NCBI GenBank assembly: GCA_948146395.1
Contig: OX411545.1
Span: forward strand, 15,427,526 to 15,491,525
Length of the DNA: 64,000 nt
DNA from: Fragum whitleyi
Lineage: Eukaryota > Mollusca > Bivalvia > Cardiida > Cardiidae
Direction: 5' to 3'
Shown: in pieces, positions 42,860-54,594 of the stretch
Layout: every line of letters begins with the position of its first letter
How positions within the stretch are numbered: position 1 is the stretch's first letter
Made by a program: the position numbers and the translations under genes
The notes under the pieces: generated by a model
The model's input: only the letters and a program-made list of their open reading frames with translations
What the model was told of the DNA's origin: nothing
Database searches by the model: none

Positions 42860-43913
42860 TACCAGAATGTTACAATGTAAGTTATTTGCTGGAATATCTC
42901 TGGCTAAAAGTACAAATTAACAGACAGACTTTTCCTTTTATTGGAAATCCATTTGTATTCGTTCAGAATATTTCCTTGTTCTTGGGCTATTATAGCCGAT
43001 CCCTCTCTCGTGATTTTTAACCGATATATTTTATGAAAGGGGGGCTGTATTGATTTTAAAAAAAGTAGCGTAATAAAATAATAAAAGTAGGAAGAAATTT
43101 AATTTTAGAACTTTAAATAGAGTGAAGGAAAACATTGCGAAAGCTAGCATTTTGCGCCGCCTTAAACAGAATCGTTTTGTTCAGAAAATTTCTTTTTGCA
43201 AACCGTTATTCAGATAAAAAAATTAAAAAAACACCCTATGTTCAGAATGAATAAACAGTGCATTCTGTTTGCAAATTTTGGTCCGCTTTGCACGCGATCC
43301 TGCGTGCAAACCTGGGTAAAAATTCGTAAACATTTATAACTTTTTTTTCATCCTGAATACATGGCTGGATGGTATTAACTCTTCTAAAACCTCCATGTTA
43401 ATCTGGTTATGTACATAGATGAACATATTTCAATAAAATGCATTCGTAATTCATAAGAAAATGTAATACAAATAATATAAAAAATCAATCATTTCTGCAA
43501 CTTCGTGGTCAAACTAAGCGGGAAAATCTGAGCCAAATTTAGGGAAATTTTCTCATTCTCAATTCAAAATTTGTTCAAATTTCAATTTGAGATTAAAGCC
43601 CCAATTCTGTTTTAATACTCATTTTAATGAATTATCATAAAAGATGATATTATAGTTATAGTTATAAATAATAACTTATTAATATTATCTTTAATTTTCA
43701 TAAATATATTTAAATTCAAAATTTGAGAAAATTCTCAGTTGAGTATGAGAAAAGGCCCCGGTTTTAAGTGACTTTAGAATAGAAATTTTACTAAGCGAGA
43801 TTTGGTGAGATCAATAACATTTCTTTTCTACTAGACGAAGTTTGGATCAGCTTGTCTAAAATAAATCGAGTAACCGATTCTTTTTCTCATATTTACAGCA
43901 TTTTGTAACTGAA
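42860..43913. other. No recognisable gene; one degraded palindrome
   Basis: 43,255-43,345 contains 'gtccgctttgcacgcgatcc' and 'tgcgtgcaaacctgg', a degraded family D core. 43,545-43,760 holds a loose inverted pair ('ctcattctcaattcaaaatt' / 'aaatttgagaaaattctcag'). No gene. Confidence 0.45.
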
Positions 43914-43975
43914 GGAAGGTAGTGGAACCGTAATATTTCCACAACATTATACCTCTACGTACAAATGATAGAAAT
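43914..43975. mobile_element. Family G left-end fragment
   Basis: GGTAGTGGAACCGTAATATT followed by 'tccacaac', as at 27,429. Confidence 0.6.
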
Positions 43976-44179
43976 CCCTTATTCCAAGGTGTTACTAATT
44001 TTAGAAGCTATTTACCTAACTGATAACTCCTTACTGTAACAAAATACCACTGGCCATAAATAAAATAAACATAGGGTCCAAGCTGACGGCTTATCAGTCT
44101 TGGTTCCAGATTACCTCAGGTGAATCTCTTGGTACAACAAGAGGATCATTTTGCCTCAAGAGCTTTTCTGATTTGATAA

Positions 44180-45060
44180 ATGCAAAAAGAAAAAAGAGGC
44201 CCTTTTGGGCCTGTACTGCTCCACTGACTTAAACATCTCTAGACTTTCATTAAACAAAGCTTACACTGACTGAACAACACTTTGAAATCTCTTTTGAACT
44301 ATTTCTTAATGCTTTTTCCACATTTAAGGGCCATCAAAATTTCACGACCAGTTTAAGTAAAAGTACACCTAAGAATTATTCATATATTCATGCTTAGTTT
44401 AATCAAAGTTGACTCAAAGAAATGGGAGGAGATGAATTTTAAAGATTTAAGTGTGAAAAAGGCCTCACCCTGCCACGCCCATGTTTAGGTGCAATTAAAA
44501 TTTCTTGAATAATGGTTTGGCAGGAAAAGATTTTTAAAGATTTTATAGTGAAAAAAAATCCAAACCTGCCACGTCCCGGCCATGCCACGGGGTCAATCAA
44601 AAATTCTTTAACAGTTTAAGTAAAGGGAACATCCTTGCCAAGTATCACTGAAATCAGCCCAATGTCTTTGGAAGAGGTGATTTTTAAGGATTTTATAGAG
44701 AAAATAAGCCCCGCCCTTTCACGCCTATAATAAGAGGTCAACCATTTTTTAAGATATTTAAAGGGTCACCCAAGGAGCATCCATGCCAAGTTTCATTGAA
44801 ATCGGCCTAATGGTTAGGGAGGAGAAGAAGAATTTTAAATTGCCACGCCCATAATTAGGGGGTAGATCAAAATTTCTCTAACAATTTAAGTAAAAGGTCA
44901 CCCAAGGGTCATTTCTACCAAGTTTCATTAAAGTTCGCTAATTGGTTTGGGAGGAGAAGATGTTTAAAGGAAAAGGGTTTCTGCAAGCAGAGATGGACGG
45001 ACGCACGACGAATAAACCACCTTAACAATAGCTAGCTGACCTTCGGCAAGTGGAGCTAAA
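44180..45060 (+). mobile_element. Array element with about 130-bp units
   Basis: Starts 'aaaagaggcccttttgggcc' and ends 'ctgaccttcggcaagtggag' then 'ctaaaa'. Units share 'tgccacgccc', 'tgccaagtttcattgaaat' and 'gga(a)gaggagaagat', and 'gacggacgcacgacg' precedes the end. Non-coding. Confidence 0.7.
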
Positions 45061-45065
45061 ACGAA

Positions 45066-45600
45066 AATATCACAAAAGGACCACGATGGTCCTATATCGC
45101 TCACATTCCTTTCTTAGTTTCGGTAATCATCAAATATTCCAGAAAAAGTCATAATTGTACTATTATAATTTGTGAACTCGAAAGTGAAAATAAAAAAAAT
45201 TGTCATCAAGGCCCCTTTTCCCATGATATGGCTCGGATCCTTCCTATTGATACGGCTTAACCTTGTGAGTTGACAAACATTCTGACCAAGTTTCATGATG
45301 ATTGGTCAATCATTGTGGCTTCTAGAGTGTAAACAAGAAAAATGTCATTAAGGCCCCTTTCCCATGATATAGCACATATCCTTCCCATTTTCACTTGGGT
45401 TCATCCTTGTGACCTGGCCATCATTCTGACCAAGTTTCATGGTGATTGGACCATATTTGTGGCCTCTAGAGTTTAAACAAGAAAATTGTCATTAAGGCAC
45501 CTTTTCCCAATATGTGCAAGGTCAGGTGACTTAGTCCATCTTGTGAAAGTTTCATTTAAGTCAGTCCATAAATAAAGGAGGAGTAGCGTTCACAAGAACA
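45066..45600 (+). mobile_element. Array element, 5' portion
   Basis: Begins 'caaaaggaccacgatggtcc' and 'tatatcgctcac', the same start as 5,872. It has three units with 'gtcattaaggcccctttcc', 'gaccaagtttcat' and 'gattgg'. No terminal 'gacggacg' tail is seen. Confidence 0.65.
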
Positions 45601-45688
45601 TTAAAATATAGGCCCCTTTTCCATGATGTAGCTGAATCTCACCAATCCTCGATAATGTCTGATAGGTCCAAGAAGGCACAGTAACAGA

Positions 45689-45858
45689 AAATAATGTATA
45701 TTTTATTAAAGGGAGGTAATAAATATCACCTATTTTGTTCATTACCCCCCCCCCTTCCCCCTTGAATTTCACTCAAAACTCGCTCCACACACACACATTC
45801 GATTTCATTCCATGATCATTCCAAAATAATTCATCTTGTCAATGTCACGATATTCATA
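45689..45858 (+). mobile_element. Family A element, right part with a poly-C run
   Basis: Contains 'taaagggaggtaataaatat', then C10 (about 45,745-45,754) where the right hairpin arm should be. 'gaatttcactcaaaactcgc' and a worn end 'tcaatgtcacgatattcata' follow. Confidence 0.75.
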
Positions 45859-46157
45859 AGTATAAATAAAGTATATTTACTATGACTTGAAAAGTCGTTG
45901 TTACATGGTTTCGGAAAAAGCTTATAATACTGAATTCTAAACACTGTGCACTAAATTTCTGTGTTCCTTTCTCTTTTTGCTTAATAACAAGAATGAAAGC
46001 TGATAGACAAAATTGATGTTATGCTTAAGTAAGGACAAAATAAAAACACCAGATCAGATTATTCTGCAAAATCTGACATTTCCTTGAAAAAGCATTTAGT
46101 CATGGGGAAAATTATTTAAGCTTAGTCCTCCTTGCATCAGCTGTAATTCTTAATATA

Positions 46158-47157
46158 CGAGGGGTGATCCAGAAGTTCGTAAAATGTACCAATAACTTTT
46201 GCATTTCTGGCTTGTTCAGTTTATAATTTGGTGAATTTGCAGTTAAGTAACTGCGGAGTTAATAAATAGTATTATTTTTGCAGAATTATCTTCAGCGGCC
46301 TACGGATACGTTACCATAGTAACACATGTATGCTTAGGCGGGGGAGCGTGAAAAAATAATGAAAATCTGTTAAATAAATCGAGTTTTCTGTAAGTTTTCT
46401 GAAAATGTAGTTGTAAATCCTTGGCTAAATTAAATTAGACGCTAATAGAAAAATATTTGTTATATTTTAAAGCTTGATGGCAGACTTTTACGGATACAGA
46501 GTATTTTAATAACACAGACTATTCGAGAAAAAATGACAAGACGTCAAAACCAAAATATGAATGCCGTTTATTTTTTTATTTATTTTCGTGATTTATGTTT
46601 TTCACCAACACAAACATTTCAGATGTTTTAGAAAAATGATAAAAAAATGCAGTAGAGAATTTTTGTAAGACTATTGTGGATATTAAAAGAGGACCAGGCT
46701 TCGTAGAAGGATTTAGAATTGTGTAAGTGAGTTTGGACGAACGAACTTATCCCCATGATTCTCATTTCTTTTTTTCAAAATAAAGGTCCTGTATCTGAAT
46801 CTCAACTTTACTAGAAATACCATGCATATAGAAATTGTAATCTAACGTGGTTCTAAATGTTATGTGGATAATTTCTGTAAGTTGGTGTATCAGGCACAGA
46901 AAGGAATAAGAGTTAGCAGGGGCTATGTAGAAGAGAGTTAATAATGACGTCGCATTTGGCGTTCTTGCTCCCCCGCCTGCATGCAGGGTCTCTGTCTTGA
47001 TTTATGCCCTTTACAGCCGCTATAGAATGTAAGCATTTAAAATTATTCATGTTTATCACATAGATGATGTATTAAAAGACTGTATAATTTTTATTTTGAT
47101 AGTAAGCTTTTCTGTAGATTTATAACCTCATTATACGAACTTTTGGATCAACCCTCG
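46158..47157. mobile_element. Mariner-like non-autonomous element, 1,000 bp, TA-flanked
   Basis: Left TIR CGAGGGGTGATCCAGAAGTT followed by cgta; right TIR reversed CGAGGGTTGATCCAAAAGTT followed by cgta (two mismatches in 24). TA lies directly outside both ends (46,156 and 47,158). The 'cgagggttg...aaaagttcg' pattern is typical of mariner-type ends. The interior has no transposase-like frame, so it is non-autonomous or heavily eroded. Confidence 0.82.
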
Positions 47158-47159
47158 TA

Positions 47160-47565
47160 CAGATATCTCACTAAGTTATCTTGTTTGTGTTGGGTTTCAT
47201 GCCATTTTTAATAGTGAACTTGTTGCAGTTTTTTTGTTGAAGCTGGTGTACCTATCCATATCTTCAAATTATTCTTCACACAGACAGATGTTTTGATATG
47301 TAAATGGCACTGATGCTAGGGCTGAAGTTGTAGCAATATTAATTTTACTGTATACGAACTGTGGAATTTATTAAATGTAACATTGAAAATGAGAAAAGAA
47401 TCTAGGATAAAAGACCACTGAAAAACCAAGTTATCTCTCCACAGTAAAACTTCTCGGTGAAAGTTTATGTATGTAACTGTTAATATCTAATCAGCAGTCA
47501 AGTGTTGGCTATCAAGTTACCTGGTGAAAAAGCTGGGAGGGGGAGGAGGATGCCACTTGTTCCTA
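47160..47565. other. No recognisable gene
   Basis: AT-rich sequence between two mobile elements. Nothing identified. Confidence 0.4.
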
Positions 47566-47691
47566 TAAGTAATTAGGAACTAATGATATTTCACAATGTT
47601 GACCGAGGTTTCCTAATGAAATTCATTAGGAAGCCTCGGTTAAAATTGTAAAGCTCCAGAAACGTAACGGATCGATTACGGGTTCACTACC
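47566..47691. mobile_element. Family G element, left end lost
   Basis: Shares 'atttcacaatgttgaccgag' and the palindrome 'gtttcctaatgaaattcatt' with the 27.4-kb copy. The right end is 'gggttcactacc'. Confidence 0.72.
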
Positions 47692-48214
47692 GTAAACACG
47701 TTGATGACAGAAGTAACGAGAAATTGTGCGTTACATGACGTCGTGATTACGTCGTGATGACGTCATTTAAAATGTGATCCTACATGGCTGTTTGTTGTAG
47801 AAGACAAGGGGAGCTATGTGAAAAATCCGAAATCGGCATTGAATTTACATGATAATTCATATTAAGACGATTTTACTCGAGCGTTTATCAAACGATGGAC
47901 AAATACATATTATACAAACATAACCGTGTATGTGTCTATTTAAGTGGACTTGATAATTTCAACTAGCTTTGACATTATGATTATAGTGTTGCTGATTAGT
48001 TGCATTTTTACTTGAAAATAGGCCATTGTTATTTTACGGCCATTTTAAATGACGTAACCCTTTGATCTATGACGTCATATTCACTATATTAAAAGGGATA
48101 AGTCGTACTAAGGACATTCGGTAAATTTTCATAGAAAGTCAAAAAAGTATAACCTGCACAATATATCTAGCTTAAAAAGTCATTGGGTTATCTCGGTGTA
48201 AAGCCGATCTGTCT

Positions 48215-48310
48215 TTAATTAAGTGAACAAGAAAAGTTATATTTTCACGAGTGGAGAAGTAACGAGTGAAGATATAGCTTTTATTGTTCACAAAATTAAA
48301 GATAATTTAC
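48215..48310 (+). mobile_element. Family B hairpin-end fragment
   Basis: 'aagaaaagttatattttcac' and 'gaagatatagcttttattgt' are the two hairpin arms. The body is absent. Confidence 0.6.
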
Positions 48311-48432
48311 ATATAAACAAGATTTTACTTTCAAACTATAACTTGATTTTGAAATAAGACAGCTATTGCAAGTTGATGAATATTATTTAAATGGTGTGTG
48401 TTATCATGCTCGTGTCTTCTAGGAAAGGTCAT

Positions 48433-48598
48433 AAGTTTAACTGATCCCTCTTATTTCTAAATCTAGAATGAACAATCTACCTTCCTGTGAAAGAATTTTT
48501 GAAATCCGACCTCTGGTTGAGCTCCGCTGGACCCGATCTATTTTTCAATTTATCTATTTTACAGAGTCCCCAGATGGTCCCTTTTCGCGTGACGGGCC
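48433..48598 (+). mobile_element. Family E element, right half
   Basis: 'taccttcctgtgaaagaatt', 'tccgacctctggttgagctc' and 'ttttcgcgtgacgggcca' correspond to the right two thirds of 40,344-40,592. It lies 50 bp downstream of the splice donor of the putative receptor exon, inside its intron. Confidence 0.78.
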
Positions 48599-48647
48599 AC
48601 AATTATCACCTTTGTAATCTATCGTAAAGAAAAAAAAGTAAACTCAC

Positions 48648-48883
48648 CTTGCAAAGAGAAAAATAACTGAAAAGTTTCCGACTAAACTAAGTGTAAAGAT
48701 GGCCACTCCCGCTACTCCAAATATATTGTGTGCCGTCCTGGACATATCAGGCTGCAAGCGCCAGTGTCTGTGAACATTGGGCTCAAAGTACATAAGGTAC
48801 TGTTGATGAGTGGACAAATTCGTGATCATAGTTCCGTCAAAATCAGAATCATTAGACATGTTTACACTAATGCGAAGTATCAT
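48648..48883 (-). CDS. Putative first coding exon of a rhodopsin-type GPCR, possibly an opsin
   Basis: The minus-strand frame from ATG at 48,883 (or the better-context ATG at 48,859, preceded by AAC) runs into a textbook splice donor, GCAAG|GTGAGT, with the exon ending at 48,648 in phase 2. From the second Met, the predicted protein has Asn-X-Ser sites at residues 3 and 14. An H-R-H-W-R-L motif at 30-35 and M-S-R-T-A-H-N-I-F-G at 39-48 follow. A hydrophobic segment at about 46-69 contains G-N at 61-62, the helix-1 signature of class A receptors. H-x-H-W before helix 1 is common in mollusc rhabdomeric opsins. The retinal-binding lysine would be in a later exon. I did not find those exons at lower coordinates, so the following intron must be long or leave the window. 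It could be another class A receptor. Confidence 0.6.
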
Positions 48884-49429
48884 ACCACATTTTTTGAGTA
48901 TATTTGTGTCACAAACATATGAATAAATCCTCTATATTTGAAAATTCGAAAATTGTTATATCCGTTTAAATTTTAGAAGGAACCTTTTTTATTGTACCAA
49001 ACTTAAAATTTCAGAATGAAATAACACCGAGTTGCGGCGACTTTCAAACAATCCACCGATTTTTTTTTTCTCAGTAAATTAGCACACAAGTAATTCCATA
49101 ACTGTACTGTATAAAACACATCCATTGATTCTTAAACCTGAACTCCTCTTTATTTGTAGAAGTATGTAAGAATCAATTTATTTGCAAGAACTCTGTTTTC
49201 ATGATTGTATCAATATATTTCCATGGTACATTACACTTTGTAAACTCAGTGAAAACCGTAGCATCGAATTATCAATTACGAGTATCTATTCCCTCTCTTC
49301 ATCGCGTATGAATCTTTCAAAGTCATTACTTCACAAAATGATGTTCTATCCGCCGTATCAATTTACGTGATTGTACTGTTTTTGATGCTCACAGACATGA
49401 TATTAAACTGCAATTATATAGAGAATACA
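48884..49429. other. Upstream of putative receptor exon; no clear promoter
   Basis: This would hold the 5' UTR, a further exon or the promoter of the gene at 48.6-48.9 kb. I see no convincing TATA box or initiator, and no repeat family. Confidence 0.35.
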
Positions 49430-49805
49430 TCGATTTGTATTTCATGGAATTAACAACAAAAGCTATATTTTCACATGTGAGTCACATGTGAAAATATACC
49501 TTTTGTTGTTCACAAGTGAAATATCAATCGACCTTATTTAAAACAAAAAGCAAACGGTTATTCTGTTTCCTAATTGCATAAATGAGACAAAATGTAAAGG
49601 TTTTATGACAAAGCGCCTCATTTTGCACGTGATTACTACGCAACGTTTAGGATGACGTCACTTATCTGGCTCCCCTTGGACAACGTCAAATGTCGAAACG
49701 AACGAAAGCGAGGTATAAATTTCTGATAATTTCACTGATTAGGTAGTGAGTTTATTAAATGAAAATCTGTCGATGTTTCTCGAAAATCCACCACAAAGCA
49801 ATAAA
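49430..49805 (+). mobile_element. Family B element
   Basis: Hairpin 'acaaaagctatattttcaca' and complement, then 'taaatgagacaaaatgt', 'cattttgcacgtgattacta', TGACGTCA at 49,653 and the tail 'gatgtttctcgaaaatccac'. It is directly followed by a family A element. Confidence 0.8.
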
Positions 49806-49818
49806 GAAATAGCAACTA

Positions 49819-50241
49819 CAGTTAACAACATTGTGAAATTGACAAGGTGAATGATTTAGGAATGATTTAGGAGTGAAATTGAATGGGTGTGTGAAGCGAG
49901 TTTTGACTGAATTTAATGGGAGGTAATCCTATGTCGCAAATTTGGTTCAGGATGAACAAAATTTGCGACATTGATTACCTCCCTTTTATAAAATATACAT
50001 ACAAGTTGTATATATAGCTTCCTATTTCTTCAAGAACCTATAAGACGCTAGCAATTTAAATTATGTCAATGAAATCGCGATTTTCTCTATCAAAAAAGTA
50101 TTTTGAATGACGTTCTTGTTTCTATTTTTTTCAATGGATTTGAGCGTTTTTGAATGGTTTGAGTGAGTGTTTGGAATGAATGAATGTAGCGCTGAGTGAG
50201 CGATTTAGAATGGTTTTGATTGAGGTGAATGTAACTAACTG
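49819..50241 (-). mobile_element. Family A element, full length with damaged distal TIR
   Basis: CAGTTAACAACATTGTGAAA after TA. The hairpin arms agree (ATGTCGCAAAT / ATTTGCGACAT) and the distal body is well kept. At the far end 'gtgaatgtaactaactg' lacks the inner 'tcaatttcacga' part of the TIR. Confidence 0.92.
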
Positions 50242-50619
50242 TATTTCAACACCAATTTTAGTTATAACAAAGAATTTGTGAATTCTATTGAGAAATTATA
50301 ATGTCATATTAAAAAGAAAGGAGCATTGCGAGTTAAGGATTATCAAGAAAATAAAGACATTTTCAAGACTCGCAAATGCTTAAAAATGAACAGGGGACGG
50401 GGGGGCTGCATGCTTTAAAACTTCTTCGACACTCATTTTGAATGAAGTGGATCAAAGGTCTCTCAGTTCTGTTTGCCGCTATCATTTTTACTCGCAACAC
50501 CAAAATAGTGAATGTATTATTCTTTTCAAAATAGAAATATCAAAGTGAGCAGTGTATCGATCTAAATCATTGGGTCTTGTGTTTGATATCCTACCTACTC
50601 GAATATTCTTTTGTTAAAA

Positions 50620-50928
50620 AACACTTTGAGATCGTTCAAGACAATCAATATTTCATTCCATTCGATGAAAGTATTACATAATTTAATTCGCTGTGATTAG
50701 TCCATGACAACAAAAAAATAACAACAGAAAATTAAGTATATATTATCAAAGGGAGGTTAAAGGGAGGTTAAAAAATATCGATAATTTCTTCCAATTTGGA
50801 CACAGTTATAGATGTGGAATTACCTCCCTTGAAATTCACTCAAAATTTACTCCTCTCACGCATTCATTTCCATTCCAGCGTCATTCCAAAATGATTTCCT
50901 ATGTCAATTTTGCGATGTTCTAATTTGT
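50620..50928 (+). mobile_element. Family A element, left end lost
   Basis: Contains a doubled 'aaagggaggtt' (50,752-50,772), 'gaattacctcccttgaaatt', 'cattccaaaatgatttccta' and a worn right end 'tgtcaattttgcgatgttct'. Confidence 0.78.
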
Positions 50929-50980
50929 ACCGATCAACGAGAAGGGAAATCTGCTACACCTTTATGAGATTAGCACATGT

Positions 50981-51040
50981 ATACTTCAAATGCAGTGGTA
51001 ATTCTGGTGCATACTTCAAATGCAGTGGTAATTCTGGTGC
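50981..51040 (+). repeat. Perfect 30-bp tandem duplication
   Basis: atacttcaaatgcagtggta plus attctggtgc occurs twice, head to tail, without a mismatch. Confidence 0.97.
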
Positions 51041-52590
51041 AAGATATTCTAGAAGTACTTAGTGAGAAGATCCAGCCGTAAAGACCCACATACGAGGTTT
51101 GTTAAAAAAATTATCCCGATTTTGCCTAGAAAAAGTTTATTTTTGAATTTTTAAGCAGTTATACTAAATTTGGTATTTTCGCTGTCCGAATTCAATCCAA
51201 GTATGACTATTCAAAATCAATCAAATTTCTACGCACTCGCATGGGTCATATACCATGCCATGGTAACGTAACTATTACCCGGCGCAGTACATAAAAACCT
51301 CATTTATTTGGTGTTCTTTTGTAAATATTTTTTTCCTCCGTCAGTTGAAAACTTGAAAATTTCAATGAGTCGCAGGAATAAGTATTGCGTACGCCCTGTC
51401 TTATTTTGAAGTTATTTGACCGTACAATTTTTCGACACGAATCGTTTAAACAGTGCCGGGGTGAACGTTCAGAACCTTCTGAACGACGTCACCTGACGGC
51501 TGGGAATTTAGACCAACGATTATTTTTTTATTTATTATTATTTCAGAAGAAATACCTAAAATACATAGATTAAAACTTGTAACGCTAAACAGGAAGGGAT
51601 CATTCTTGCTAATACTTTATTTTCAAACGTGTAGAGGCTTCAACGCTCCGTAATATGATAGAAAATATAGGGAAGAATTGACAGTAAGAAGATTATTCAG
51701 GCAACTATTATATAGGGACGTCAATTGTCGAGTCCTTGGCGATTTAAAAAGGGGTTCCATCATGAGAACTTTGCTTTCGTAGCATTTGATTCCAATACTA
51801 TACGAACCATAAGAAACAAATTTTAAGGAAAGGAAGATATAAGTCCTCCTTTATGCACGAATAACGAGCTGTGGCATGAAAAGTTACATTACAATAATTG
51901 TCTGAATTTCCTACAACGTTGCCAACGTCATGTACTGTAAGCCGCCACCTAAACCCATGTGATTTGTTTGTGTGAAAAATCAATATGTCTCTTTCGACTT
52001 TTCCAGTTTTTTGCATGTTTGAACATAATGGATGTCCATTGAATATGCATCCTTTTTTTTTCGCATCACGCTTTATTACTAATGATTAATTAACCTAGTC
52101 AGGATAAAATGTGAACAACCTTCGTAATATCAAAAGTGACAATAGCCTGTATTCTTATAGTGTAATTTGAGTTGATGAGCACAATTTTCTACACCATGAG
52201 CGCAAAGTTAAGACTCAGAATAGACCGATTGATTCACATCTTCACATTGGACTTAATACTGCTTTCAATGCCAACCTACCTAACACTTCTCATAAGATGA
52301 GCTCGATGCCTGGTGGGTCTGTCTAGATCGCTCATTACTTTACACACTGTAGAAATAGTTGCAAATATCTTGCACTGGCTGAATTTCTTGAGAAAAAAAC
52401 AAGACGTACGTACCATGCTATCTTATCTCGATTAGTCCTAATAAAGTATTTTCGTGTTATAAGGCATATTTCTCTTATACACTCTTCAGTGATAGGGAGC
52501 CGGCCTTGCATTCCAGCGGGCATCCCCTTTTTTCATCTTTATTTCATCCAAATGAATCCGGATAATCCACTCGAATTTTCCTATCAAATG
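51041..52590. other. No recognisable gene; possible mariner-type end
   Basis: 'acgaggtttgttaaaaaaat' at 51,091 resembles a mariner-type terminus, but no partner end was found. A palindrome 'gttcagaaccttctgaac' is at 51,468. No coding region recognised. Confidence 0.35.
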
Positions 52591-52594
52591 GATA

Positions 52595-52947
52595 TTTTTT
52601 CTAACGAAGATACTTCGAAACAACACTTCTATATTATCATCGTTAAAGTTAAAATGAAAAGAAGGTATATTGTAAAATGATCATAAATAAAAGAAAATAT
52701 TTTGGGAAAAGGAGAAATTGCTCGTCACAAGCAATTTTTCCTTTTCAAAAACATATTCCAAAGTCGATTTTTTTTTCTAGCTAATGGATTTTTTTTTTCT
52801 ATCTTAGATACTTCGAAGCAACACTTCTACATTATAACCGTTAAAGTTAAAATGAAAAGAAGGTGTAGAAGTGAAAGAAAACATTGTTGGAAAAGGAAAA
52901 ATTGCTTTTCACAAGCAATTTTTTCCTTCTCAAAAAATATTCCAAAG
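52595..52947 (+). repeat. Tandem duplication, period about 200 bp
   Basis: Both copies contain 'gatacttcgaa(a/g)caacact', 'cgttaaagttaaaatgaaaa', an inverted pair around 'aaattgct...agcaattttt' and 'atattccaaag'. The first is about 52,595-52,765 and the second about 52,805-52,947. Confidence 0.85.
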
Positions 52948-53414
52948 TAATTAACCACACTGACGGAATTGAATAGGAAAAAATAAAGGATGAACTTATG
53001 TCACCAAAGAATTAGGTCAAGAACAAAGCTTGATAGAAAGCTTTTGTGAAAAGAATTTTAATATAGCTAGAAGTCATTTCTTAGATGAGCTTATTAGATT
53101 AAAACGCACATTTTCTGCGGAAATTTGACGTTATCTTGCAAGAAAACGATAAAAATCACAGTAAAATGTCATTAAGTGCAGAGCTGCTCAAGTTGATGGA
53201 AAATTCTGCGAATTTGCAAATTTAGAGCCGATTGTTAAATCCATTGCAATTAAGAGCTGTTGACAACGTTATGGTAAAAAACCGACTCAATTCAGATAAT
53301 GTAATAAAAGCAGATCTAAAGCTTCCTTTAATTTGTAGATTATGAAACATTTAGATTTACTCTTTCACCCATCGTAATACTGTTAAATCTTTTTTATTTT
53401 ATGATCTCAAAGAT

Positions 53415-53608
53415 TTATATAAATGAGTATAATCTAAAGTCTTAATAAAGACCATTGGTGTTCAAAAACAAATTTCCCCGATGCAGGAGGTTATTATCCC
53501 AAACTATTTAACTATATAAATGAGTATAATCTAAAGTCTTAATAAAGACCATTGGTGTTCAAAAACAAATTTCCCCGATGCAGGAGGTTATTATTCCAAA
53601 CTATTTTA
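53415..53608 (+). repeat. Tandem duplication, exact 97-bp period
   Basis: 'tgagtataatctaaagtctt' at 53,424 recurs at 53,521, and the two units are almost identical, to 'ccaaactatttta'. The second unit runs into the TC tract. Confidence 0.95.
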
Positions 53609-53613
53609 CCGTA

Positions 53614-53880
<267 letters not shown>

Positions 53881-54590
53881 TCTTACATTAAGCAGACGGA
53901 GATCGTTTCCATTTGCTTAATCATAAAGTGTCATGCTTTTGTCTCACTTTTGTGAGTTCGCAAATTATATTTTGCTGAAATAAAGACCTAATCTTAAACA
54001 GGACCAGCAAAATACAACATTCAAAATACTGCATTAAAAAAGACATTTTATGTTTTCAGCGCGTATTTCTTCTGTTGCCTTTAAGCATGATTCATTCTGA
54101 AAAAAAGTTGTTCAATATATGTATTTATAAAATGATAGTTATACTCAACTCAGAAGGACGCCCGCAAATATATATTCTCTAATTAAGTTAACCGTTTATG
54201 ACTTAATTGCATTGTATATCCTAAAACCTGTCAAAATTGACTTTCTTAACTAAACGGATCTTTTGACTGCAAGTATTTATGTTCCTTTATCAGCCAAATT
54301 TGGATCTACGTAGGCAAGCCATTAAAAGAAGGCTTTATGCTTTCAATATTCAAATTTGTCTGAAAATTGGGGGATTGATTCAAAAACGCTTGAATTTCAA
54401 AGACTGGTGCAACTAACAATGTGTTTCAGTCTCTGCTCGTTACTGCAAAAAGATATCGCTTTGTTGTTGGAATTTAGCGAACGATCTGTTAATCCTTAGC
54501 ACACTAACAATTGACAAATCTGGTGGACAATATGACTCTTGTAAACGCTAAACATGGCGTCTCATAAGCCAATATTTTTAGTAAAATGAC
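53881..54590. other. No recognisable gene
   Basis: AT-rich sequence up to the TTAA element. Nothing identified. Confidence 0.4.
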
Positions 54591-54594
54591 TTAA

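Noticed and set aside
51088..51300. Second mariner-like element
   Set aside because: Only one end-like sequence (acgaggtttgttaaaaaa) is visible; no matching inverted end or TA pair was found.
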